From contig NC_090942.1 of NCBI RefSeq assembly GCF_040807025.1, forward strand, positions 194,860,247 to 194,924,246: a stretch of 64,000 bases of DNA, read 5' to 3'. Positions within the stretch are counted from its first letter, which is position 1, and every line of letters starts with the position of its first letter. Source of the DNA: Struthio camelus (lineage: Eukaryota > Chordata > Aves > Struthioniformes > Struthionidae). A model generated the notes under the pieces. That model did no database searches and was not told the origin of the DNA. It saw nothing but the letters and a program-made list of their open reading frames with translations. The position numbers were made by a program, and so were the translations under genes. Below, piece after piece: positions 49,001-61,000 of this stretch.

Positions 49001-52000
49001 ACGACCTGCAGAGCAGAAACAAGCACATGGCACATCAGATATTGTGAATTTGCACTGGATTGTGCATAATTTTATGTTCATATATAAAATATTCTCAGGC
49101 CACTTCCATTTGAACTATTTCTAACAGCACCTAGCAATTTTAACTTCCTGGCTGGTCTGAACATCCCTGCATGCTGGTAGCATGGAGGGGACATGGCATG
49201 CAGCGCCCCTTGGACAGGAGCACGGAGGTAAGTCTCTGTAGCACTAGTCCTGCAGCCCGGGTTTGAACACACAGATCTACCTACTTTCACTCAGTCTTGC
49301 TACCTGAAAACAGGCCCTTAGAAGACAGTATTACTTCTATCTTCTATATAACAGGTCATCGCCCCCAGCAGAATATCGAGTTCAGTTAATGTCATCTGTA
49401 CTGAACTGACAGCGTGAAACGCAGCAGCTTTCCAAAGTCCACAATGAATGAGATTCAGAAAGAAACAAAGTCCTGTTGCAGCCTGCTCTGAAATCCTCAC
49501 TACTCTTCTTTTAAGTGACCAAAGTACAGGGGAGACCCTCACCTCTCAGCTACAGCAGTATCTCCTGTCATCCCATCTCCAGCTGTCAAATCACCCATAC
49601 GCCCTACCTGCCAAACTCTACCTCTTCCTGGAAGTAGGCAGCAAGGCATGTAATCCTGTGCTGAAGTCCTCTAAAAAGGGAAAGGGAAAGGGAAAGGGAA
49701 AGGGAAAGGGAAAGGGAAAGGGAGAGGGAGAGGGAGAGGGAGAGGGAGAGGGAGAGGGAGAGGGAGAGGGAGAGGGAGAGGGAGAGGGAGAGGGAGAGGG
49801 AGAGGGAGAGGGAAGGGAAGGGAAGGGAAGGGAAGGGAAGGGAAGGGAAGGGAAGGGAAGGGAAGGGAAGGGAAGGGAAGGGAAGGAAAAATATGAAAAA
49901 ATAAAGCCTACATTAAACTCCTAGGGATATAATAATTCCATTATATCAGTGTACAACAAAAAATGAATGGGAACTGGTGCACATTGTGTGCAGCAGCCTG
50001 GGAAATCTAAACCATCAAGGGAAATTATGAGGAAGAGAGGCAGAAGAGGAATTAAATACAGAAAACACATTTGACATTCAACAGATTTGCTCCTAGAATG
50101 TATCCATGGACACATCTGTCTTCTTCAGAAAAATAAATACTTTGCATGCCTGGTCTCAATCTGAGCAGGATTGTTTCCTTCCTGTTGCATTAACTTAATA
50201 TCCTTGAGCCCAATTTCAGAGAGGTATTTAGGGACATAACATCCAATACCTTCAGTGGCTCCTCATTACGTTATTTATTGGGGATAACAGTGACCTGTGA
50301 ACTAACACCAGATGCAAGTTGCATAGTAGTTTATAAATTGTCTTATTCATGAAATGAGCAACAGTTAACTAGAAGATGCATTTTCTGAGACATTCCAGGT
50401 CCCCTGGAATATGACTAGGTTTTCTATTTACAGGGATAGAGTCTTATTTACACGTATGCTTCTGAACACAACAAGGACCTTCCATTCTGAAACAGTAAAA
50501 GAACAGTTATTTATAAGAATTAGACCAATGAAAATAATATAATAATAGTGTGACGTAACTTTCTGGGGGACCTATTCCAGTGTTCCATTTGCTACTAGTG
50601 AAAACATTTTTCCTATAGACCAAAGTGAATCTTCCAAGCTACAGCTTGTAGCATTTACCCCTTGTTATATTCCATGACACTACACAGAAAAGTTTGTTTC
50701 CATCATGTCTGTAACGCCCCTCAAAGTAATTTTAGGTTGTTGTTAGCGCACTCTTCAGCCTCTTCTTCACCAAGCTGAACAAGTCCAGTTCCTTCAGCCT
50801 CTCTTAGTAGGTCCAGACCTACTAAGCACGTTGCTAGCACGTGCTAACGCGTATTAGCACGTTGACCACCTTGGTTGCCCTCCAGTAGATCCTCTCTGCT
50901 TTCTGGCTATCTATTGATAGATAAGTAGATAGATGTTCTGGACTACATCTTTTCTAAAAGAAGTTATTAATATGCTACTATCCTATTTACCATATAATAG
51001 AAGTAGTCTATCCTTCCACTGCCAGGCTGATGAATATCATTCAAGGTAATGGGTAAGGTATCTCCAGGTGCCAAGACAGTATGTGGGACACTGAGGCTGA
51101 GGTAGTTGCGGGTATCAGACTTGTATCTTTCAGCTCTGACACTGGTTTCAGGTGATTCTAATTTTTCTTTTCCCTCTTCAGCCTTTACCTGTGAGGGTAG
51201 ACAAGGATAGAGTGAGTAGACAGTCACTCAGGAGGCAGTATAAAGTGTCACTCTTAATTCATATCTCTCCAAGTCACACAGAAAGTGCTGGGATCTGAGA
51301 TGAATCGCTACTGAGATTTCATTAGTAGAACCTGGCATCATAAAACCATGATTTTCATTACTTTGTTCTCTCATCCTATTTTGTCTCTTGCTGAATTTGC
51401 GTTTGATAATTTCCCGGTATGGCTTTTTCTAAAAAAATCAGTGGCTTAAAATCACAAAGGGGTATTCTGACAGCTCTTTTTCTCTTTCTATATTGTGCAC
51501 GTAATTGAACTATCTGGGTGTCCAGATGTAGCCTTCTGTCTGTACTGCTCAGGACCTTTTCCTTCATCTCTTTTGTATCGTTTGCTATCCTTCCTCATGG
51601 TTATATCTTTCATAGTCTCATCCCCATTCCCATCCTACATGCCAGGAAAATGCACATCTGTATCAAATAAGAAGGCATCACCACCCGTGCAGATACTGCT
51701 CATGCACCAATGTACCAGAGTTTCATTCACTTCAGTGAGACATTGTGCAGATGATGTAAGAAAATATTTTCCACGTTCCATGCTAATTTCATGAAAACTG
51801 AACACCTTCACATTCTTTCTTGTCTTATGAGCTCTTCTCAACAATATATTTTTAAACATTAATGTTTAGGGGTTTTTTTACCATTATTTGAAGCATCTGT
51901 GCATCTGCAGGGATGTTGAAAATGAAGGGGACTAGACCCTCTTTATTAGACAGTGCAGTCTGTTTTATTGGGGGGGTTCCAGGTAAGGTAACAGTAGCAG

Positions 52001-55000
52001 TAACAGGCAGAGAGGCAGCAGGAGACCCATCAATTAGAGTGACAGATGCCTATTGGAAAAAATATATTTCAGTTACTTCAAGAAAATGCTTGGACTGAAA
52101 AAAAATGCCCTCAAACAAGAAGAAATTATTTGTATAAACTAAGAGGAAACACAGAACTACAGATATTACTATTCCAAAATGTGAACTTTAAGAAAAGGGG
52201 TCACAACTAACATTGTCTGGATTCCAACTAACATCAAAAGCTGTGAATGTAGAATAACAGCTGTCCCAGGTCCTCACTTAGCATACCTTACATCTTAGCA
52301 GCTCCCAGACACCTGAATCTTTAACTATTTGTAGGTAAATTTCTAGTCCTAATTGTTTGTAGAAAACTTTGTAGAAAAATTTGAAAATATGAAATCTAAA
52401 AACTCAAAAATATCAATGCATTTTTTAAAGTCAATATCGTGTTTTTTTAAATAATTTTAATTTGATATGGGATTAATCTGATATGACATTATTATTCTAA
52501 TCTTCTGATATGGAAGTGAAGAAGGGGCTGCTATATGATTAATATACCCTTGTAGTGGAACAGTTTATGCAATAGATAATTTCCAAAACAGAACCACAAT
52601 ATTTTTTGGCCTCCATTCCCCTGCTAAGGCTCTGTGTGTACAGAAGGAGACAAATCAGAATCACAAAACAGTAGCTCCATGTTGGACCTGTTCATGTGGG
52701 TATCTCTCCTACACAGGTCTAAATAAGGATTTTGTAGACAGATCAGATATAAATCCCTTCCTATGGAGGAAAGCAGACATAGCCAGCTAAATAAATGCTA
52801 CATACCACAACAGAGAAGGGAGCTCCAGGTACAAAATATTTTTTGGTGTTAGATAGATCAACAACATAAGGAGATTTCACAAACTTCACATTACTGAGTT
52901 CTTCCTCCCTCATCTCACCACCTGTTAATATCAAACAGTATGTGTTGCCATCAGAGCCATCCATAATTATGTACTTGTGTATTACCATAGTGTCTATGGT
53001 TTCTAATTTCAAGGTGAATTGAATTTTAAGCAGTGTATGTAAAGACAGCTAAAAGATGATCCTCATCCAAAGCACTTCAATGATAAGAAAAGGAAAAGAT
53101 GGCTACCGGTGGATTGGTACCAATCCCCCTAAAAACAACAAGAGGAAAAATCTTGCCCATGTTTGAAGGGTCAGCTTCATGGTAGATTTAACTTCAGTAA
53201 TCAACACTCTAGTCACAGTTCTTATATTAGCTTTGTATGACTAACAATAGCATCTGTTACAACTCAATAGACCTTCAGTCACCATGTTCAGCTCCACTCT
53301 GTGCTCACTTGTGGGTAGCTCTATGGCCTGTTCAAGGTACTTGGCATTGCAGCAGGTGAATGTTTCCACACATCCCTTGTAATGAACTGTGGAAATATTT
53401 CTCTCTCTGCTAGGAATACGAGGGCAAGAAGCCACTGAAAAACTTCTGGGTAGGTACACTGCAGGCTCATGTCCCCAAGTGTTGTCCCAAATGAATAACA
53501 AGACCAGATTATTCAGGCTATATCGTACTTGTACATATGCCACAATCCTCAGCTGTGCAGGAGACATGCTCAAGGCACTTAATGGTTTCTCTCAAGTCCA
53601 GAGCACCCTTTTTCTTTGATCATCCTTTGAGATCCCAGCATAGCAGTGTCAGTTTAAGTTAGTTCCCCATAGTTATAGGTCTGACTTATATGGCTCCTAG
53701 CAGAGATCTCCCGACAGTTCTTGACCATCTGGCAGCATCTTGGGAAGACGATCTCCTAGGCACAGCATTTTCAATACAAGTATTATAGGAGCACCGCTGA
53801 AATGAATTTAAGGTGAAAAAAACATGTAGAAACAGGCTATTTGTACAGCTGACTATTGCTGTAGCAGCTGACATGGGTATGTGCTGAGAAAATATAATCT
53901 GCTAAGACTATGAGAAGGCCTAAGATGACTAGCAGGACTCGTAAGACCTGGATCTTCCTCCACATCGCTCTTGGATGTAGTACCTGTGCTTCACCTCTAG
54001 ACTGATAGCCAGCTGAGATACAAAGCAAGCTAAGTATGAAGTTCAAATAATAAGTGGGTGTGTAAGGAATAGACTTAGCTGAGGTAAATGCTCAAACAAG
54101 AACACAAGGGGAGCAATACCGTTGCCTACATCCAGGTGTCTGGTGCCACCTCAAATGTTCTAGGTATCTTGGTATCCTTACAGGGCCAGTGAATATTGGA
54201 CAGACACTATAGGAGACTACTTAGAGGAGATTTGAGCACTTCTGGAGCAGCAATGGAAGACCAAACAGAATGACATTGAGGATTTAAAACAACACTGGAC
54301 GTTTGTGTTTAGAAATCTGAATCCCGCCTGAGATAAGTTTGTAGAAGGGAGTCAGATGAAAGAGACTATCATGCACTATAGCATGAGCAAGCTTTGTAGT
54401 GAAGATTGGTCCAACGGCCCAGGGTTTCCCACATGAAGGACTACATCAGAAAAAGATTAATATGAATATTACAGGGTATATCAGCCAAGCCACAGTGTAC
54501 TCACTTGCAGTTTCTACAGTGGTAACAGCAACATATAAATGAAACCCTTCCAGAGTGGAAATGCTCTTTTTCAATTTCTCTTCCAGAAAGGGTGTACTTA
54601 AAGTGACTCTTCCTTTTCCATTTTGGATCTAAAACAAAGGTGGAAAAAAAGTAACTGCCTTTTCTACTTTCTTACTGTTACAGTTTAAAAAATTGCTGCT
54701 CATAGCCTGACTATAGAATTACAGTATCCATACTTTGACAGTTTTTGACAACATTCAGCCCTCCTGGGATAAATCAGTATAGGTCCACTGGACTCCAGTA
54801 CTTACTGACAGCTGTTGTTCCAGGCCTGGAAGAAAGACTTTTTTCTCAGTTTCATCCACTATGCCAAATCGCACATATGCAACACCTTCAATTCCTTTTC
54901 CGTAAGAGTGTCTTTGCAAGGAAGAAAAGTGATGAGATGATCATCACATTAATAAAAAGTGAACATAAATTAGACTATTTAGGTTATGATGAACATAATG

Positions 55001-58000
55001 TGTTTTCTGTATTTAATTCCTCTTCTGCCTCTCTTCCTCATAATTTCCCTTGATGGGTATTGATGGGCATTGTATCTTTTAAACTAATGACTTGGGAATG
55101 AAAAACAGTCCTGATCACTAATAAAGCAAACATGATGATTTTTACAGTTCCATGTACAAAACAGCGATCCCAAATACAGACAAACATATAGTGTAAACGC
55201 TTTGTCAGGATTACACATGGAGACATCCTCTGACAAAATTTACACCAGAGTAATTTAAGCATTAATTTTAATAAAGTAATGAAAATTTCAGATGCTCAGA
55301 GGTGCAAGGTCTCACACAACTCATCTTCCTTGCAGAGCACAGAGGAGGCATCCAATCTATTAGAACTGGACATCCAGCTAATTCCTTTGTATTAGATGCC
55401 TCATGCAGAGTGCTTAAAATAGGGGACTGAAGAACCATGCGGAGGACCTATCTGATGTAGCTGGTGCCCTCCAGAGACAGATCCTGTCTACCGAAGTTTT
55501 AACATCTGCATTAAGCAGACTGGATCCTCACATATCTCCCATGCATTTAGGCAATGCTGCACAAAGGTCTCTTCTAAGCCTTGATCCCATATTGCACATA
55601 TGGATCTGGCCACCAGATCACTCTGCTCTCCATTTAGGTCATGGAGAGAGAGAAAAGGACGTGACACTGCACCTGACAGGATCCTTTCTCGAAGAAACTC
55701 CGGCAGTGGCGCCCTTCTGCAGCAGAGCAGGCGACGTACCACACAAAACCTGCCTCCGCTCATGTCACAGCCACGATGGTGTTTCTCGCTTGTGGAAATC
55801 CTGCTTCATTTCAGTTTTATAATGGATTATTTTTGTTTAGACAAAGCCACTTCCAAACCGACTTGATCAGTAGCGCTGGTATATACCAGTGAAACTGAAA
55901 CTTCTCAAAGGACTGAGACACAGTTCCTTTGAAAGCTCTTTAAAATGACAAAATTAACAACTAGGGGAGCAACAGGTCACATAATTGTTAATTACTTGTA
56001 CGGCAAGTTCATAAAAGTAAGTTCAGTTGCCAGGAATTTCATGTTATTTTATCAAAATCATGTAGGCCTATTGAACACCACTAGGACCTTTTCCAATAAA
56101 CAAGGTTTTTGTTTGAGTGAAGAAAGTTTGAAAAAAGAAAAAAAAAGAAAACTGAAAAATAGCATTCAGTTATTCAACTCAATTTTCCCTCTTAAATAAT
56201 TATGAAATTAATGAAGAATGAAGTATATGTGAAGGAACTGCACAGTCCGTAAACTGGAAATTGAGTGCTACAATAACATAAAGAGAAAGCTTTGCAAAGA
56301 ATTAAATTATTAAAGCTAGTTATCTGAAATCACTAGCAATATCAAGTAACCATGATTAAAGATAATAATTGTGTAATAAAACCAAATAAAGAAATGAAGA
56401 TGAACAAGAGGAGAAGAGCTGGGTTTGTTTAGTCTAGCAAAAGGTGGCCCATGCTGGGATATAAGTAGCACTGGGGAAAGGAGAAGTCAGCATCCTCAAG
56501 GTAAAGAGCTCAAGGATAGCTGGTAGAAGACCAAAAGCTTATGAATTGGCCACGGATGAATTTAAACCAGAAATAAAACCAACTAGAAACATGAGGGGTG
56601 GAAGAGCCAGGGTCCAGGCAACACAGCTGGTGCCTGGACCCTCTTAGGGCCAGTACGATTAAATTACACGAGCCCAGTACTATACGTGATGCTTAGGTCA
56701 GTCAGCAAAATATAGCCTATGCCTGCTTTATTAAACTCTCTTATCTCCACAACAGGGTGGCCACATGTAAACTGCCTACCTGGAGTGGACCTTGGTCTGT
56801 GTTTATTCCTGAACTGTTTCCTGGAACTGTTTGGGAGAGTCAGCTGCGGCTAGGGCCAAACGCACACCAAGCACTAGCCCAGCAGCGCTCAGCAGTGTTT
56901 CCTGGAACTGTTTAACTTACTACCCAGACAGTTCAAATACATTCTCCGGTATTACATTTAACTCCTTAAATACAACCATCAGAATTTTTTCTCAGGTAAG
57001 AAAAGCACCTTTTAGTCACATGGTAGTCTCATAGTACAATGCTAATATTTAATTCTTATCTAACTAAAGGATACTGCAAGCCAAATTACATGCAAGTTCA
57101 GTTAAAGTCAGTGCTTGAAAAATTCTATAGATCACAGACTTTAAGTTTGTAGACCAGGCTTTTTTACTCTTATCTGCAAATTGGATTAGCTGGTTTTATA
57201 CAAGGATCTTTTCCCCTTCTATATTGACATTTTCCTCCCTGCTATTCCCGCCAGCTGCAGAGTCCCATATAAAATAGACGAGACACAAGCTACCATCCAA
57301 CGCTGACCTATAAATAACTTATGTGTACACTATTCAATAACATGTATGTGTGCAAAAGGCAACACTGAATGGGGCTTTGCCTAGGAAGCCTAATGAAATA
57401 CTGTGATAAAATGATGCAAGTTACTCTGTAGTAGTCAGTTCAAGTTACTCTGTAGTAGTCAGTTGGCAGAATCCAGCTTCACTGTTAAAATATCTCCCAG
57501 CGTTAAATATCATGTATAAACTTATTTATATTTTCCAGATATAGTACAAAACATAATTGTAAATCATTAAAAATCAGAATACTGAAAGCGAATGGATACT
57601 ATAAGCTTTACCAGGCTTCAGCTATAAATATTATTAAATAAAAAGTACACGATTCACTTTCTTCTACCTTGGGTATCATTATAATACAGAAAAATTGCCC
57701 ACTATCTGCTTAACATTAACTACAATGTTAACAATATTAACTACAATAACTCTGTATGACCCAGCTTCTGTTTTTTTGATAAAGACTCTTAAGGAACCTA
57801 GTGAATCAACTTCAAAAAGTCATGAAGTGTGGACTTACTTCTTAGGAGTTGTTTTGAATGAAATTCTGGCATTACTTACTGATACTTTGTGTTCAGCTCT
57901 GCTGACACATCCAAATTGCCTGGGAATAAATTTGAGATTTTGTCTAGATAGAAAGAATTAACCAGAATAACTATTCCAGTGTTATTTAGATGAGGTAGAG

Positions 58001-61000
58001 TATCTGATTTCAGGATATGTATCTCTTCCATAGCATTGATTTGATAAGTTTGGCAATATCCCAAAAAATGTCCCAATTTGATAACACTTTCTAATATTAT
58101 TTTATGATCTTTGAAGATATGAAAAAATGAAGACTCTGCAAAAACAAACAAAAAAGGTGGTCAATCTCCTCATTACTTTGAAACTGAAAAGATTTCTCCC
58201 AAATATGAGAGAAAGTCAGCTGCTTGTGCTCCTTTCACCCAATTTATTCCTCTTCTGAAAAAAACAGATGACAAACCAGGTATCAAGTTTTACTGTAATC
58301 ACCAGAGAGACAGCAATGAAATGATTGTTACTTCTAACTGCTCACACAGAGGTTCTTTGATCTCATAAAATGCAAACTTCTGTTTCAGTGCAGTATTAAG
58401 TCTGCTGTTGATTATTTCTAGTATGGTGTTTCTCTTGAAGGAACTTTGCACTCTTTTTCATCAAAATGAGATCATTTTCATACCACTAAACTTTTTACAC
58501 TAAATAACTAAATTGGCTTAAAACAGATTTAAAATCTAATTTTAAATCAGATGTGAAACATGTGATTTAACGTGCAACACTGAAACACTTGGCTTAAACA
58601 ACCTGCATGTGAATCCTGGACTTGCAAATCTCATATAAATAAATCCCACCAAAATCATCAACTATAGTTGCATGAATAGTTACTTTAATGAATACAAAAT
58701 ACATCACTGAGTCTCCAGAGATCTACTTCATTTCTGCCTCTGTCTTTCTAATGCAGAAGGAGGCCAAGATGTTTCTAGTTCTTTCCGACTACAGCTGAGT
58801 AGTAAATAAAGCAAGACTGTCCTCCTAACATATAGTTATTCTGTATTTCCGCTCTTAATAGCCTTGAAAATTCCATAGCCAAGGAGGCCTGGTATGCATG
58901 TGAGCCATTGCTAGACTGTACAGTAAAATCAGATTTGGGTCTGTCAGTGTGGGTTCAGAAATACTAGATCTATGCAGCATAAAATACTGATTCAGTACAG
59001 ATTCAATCTGATTCTTCAGAGGTATTCAGAATATTTTGTTGGGTTAAATTTTTGCCAGTTGGCTTTTGAAGTGGTCAGATAATGTATGTTGATGCCATTC
59101 TAATCTGATATGGGATGAGGCATAGTTTTTTTCTGCACAGGGCCCTACCATGGGGCTTGGCCAGTACGGGAGCTGTGCAATCATGTCTGATCCAGGTCAG
59201 TGTTGTACTACCATGCAGTAAGGCACATATCACAGTGATGGTCACAGAAACTCTGTGAGATTAACTCTATTTATTTAACTGGAAGTGCTTCTGTAAAAAT
59301 CCCTATTCTCAAGTAATAACTAGCCTGTTACAGCCTAACTTCATGGGGCTTTAAAGAAATTTCGTATTCAAGCTTGAACCAGCTGAATTACATTAAACAA
59401 CATCTGGAGCTTTAGAATGTTTCTAAATGTTTAAATCAAAATGTATAAAGAAAAAAAAGTTATCAGTTTGTCTGGAATCTTATCTAGCAATACAGAAGAG
59501 AATTCTAAATCACTATCTTTTTACTAATAAACCAAAATATTCAGAAAATCTTGTTACATTTTGATCACCACCACTTGGATCCATGTAGCATTTTATGCTG
59601 ATGTCCCAAGTTAGTATCAAAGTAGAAACAGATAGTATAGTATAGAAAGTAAGATTCAAGTAAAACCAGAACCTGGTTAACTATTAATGACCAGGAAAGG
59701 AAGAAGCAGCAGGGTTCATTATCTGCTTTCCCATGTGTCTCCTGAAATGGCCTTGCTTTGACTGTACTTACTTTGCATCGATATCAAATATAAAGCTTTC
59801 GTTCCAGATGTGGTAGTACGGCTGAAGTGGGATGAGTTTGACCTCAAAAGATGGAAGCTCTGCATAAGAAAAGAATGCAAAGGTTCATGGCATGTGAGCT
59901 TGAAACACACCTTAAACTCCTGGCATGAGGTAACACTCATTCAGAGGGCAGAGCCACATTACTGTTTTGGGTTGGATTAGCAGAGCATGCCTGAAGCAAA
60001 TATCCTCATCATCACTGTGCTTTGCTTCACCAGCTGTGGAGCAGTCTTGGAGCTCACAAAATCATTTCTTTCCAAAGGAAATGGGCATTCAGCACACTAA
60101 AATAGAACCAGTGTGAAGTAACACCCCCATCCCAGCCCCTCAAAATATGTTTAGCATGGACATGAGGTCCTCAGCATCAGCTGCATCGTTCTGAAAATGC
60201 GTTCCTATAAAGCTACGCTACTTGCGTATATACTGCAGATGTATCTAGAGAGTTACTTGCTCTTGGATATAGACATTTGCAGTGGTCTCTGCTAGTCTCT
60301 AATCATCACATCCACTAGCTGAAGCAAAAACTTAGTTTTGTTAAAGAGAGATTTTAATATAATTATTGGGTTTTATTTTGTCTTAAAGGGAAAAAAAACA
60401 CACTACATTTAAAATAAAGCATAATTTCAGCATAGAAAAACTAAGCCATTTATTTCCAAATGTTTGAATTTCTACATTTTTACTGTTTACACAGTGCTCC
60501 TTCTTGTGGATATTTTGTGAAAAATGTTGAAGTTACTCAATTTATATAGAAATAAGTTCTATATCAAATTTAAGTTGTCAGATTTAAGAGTCATCAATCA
60601 GAGTTAGCAAGGATGAAATGAAACTCTATGAATCACGTCTGTAGTACCTAATTACAGCCATTTATAGTCACTGTAGTATGTCTGCTAAAAAGTAGGGATG
60701 ACTTTATATCTTTATATTCCAAAGTAGTTACTCTCTTACCATAATTTTTAACTTCAAATGCAGCTGAAACATTCGACATTTCATATCCTTGAAACCAGGC
60801 TGTGATTTTCCAGGTTCCAGGTCTAAAGTTCAGATTCAACAAAAAATAGTTAATTAAGATTTCTCAGATATTTTATTGTGTTAATATATTTAAATTATCT
60901 CTAAAATGAAAAATAAGCCCCAACAACAATAAATTGAATACCAGTATTTTACTTGCTTTGATATTATACAAAATCAATTTATTAACAAATTGCTCTTTGT

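Larger units (their letters stand above)
54912..59771. other. C4 intron between exons 7 and 8 (about 4.9 kb)
   Basis: This is the longest C4 intron in view. It contains a degraded CR1-like fragment (about 56402-56600), a two-copy 24-base duplication (57417-57464), an ISRE-like motif (55891-55902) and a relatively GC-rich block at about 55300-55760. A 91-codon minus-strand open frame (55488-55763) covers most of that block; it has no recognisable domain. Confidence 0.8.

Noticed and set aside
49448-49924. 158-codon frame with long Gly-Lys and Gly-Glu repeats
   Set aside because: A translation artefact of the purine microsatellite in a C4 intron.
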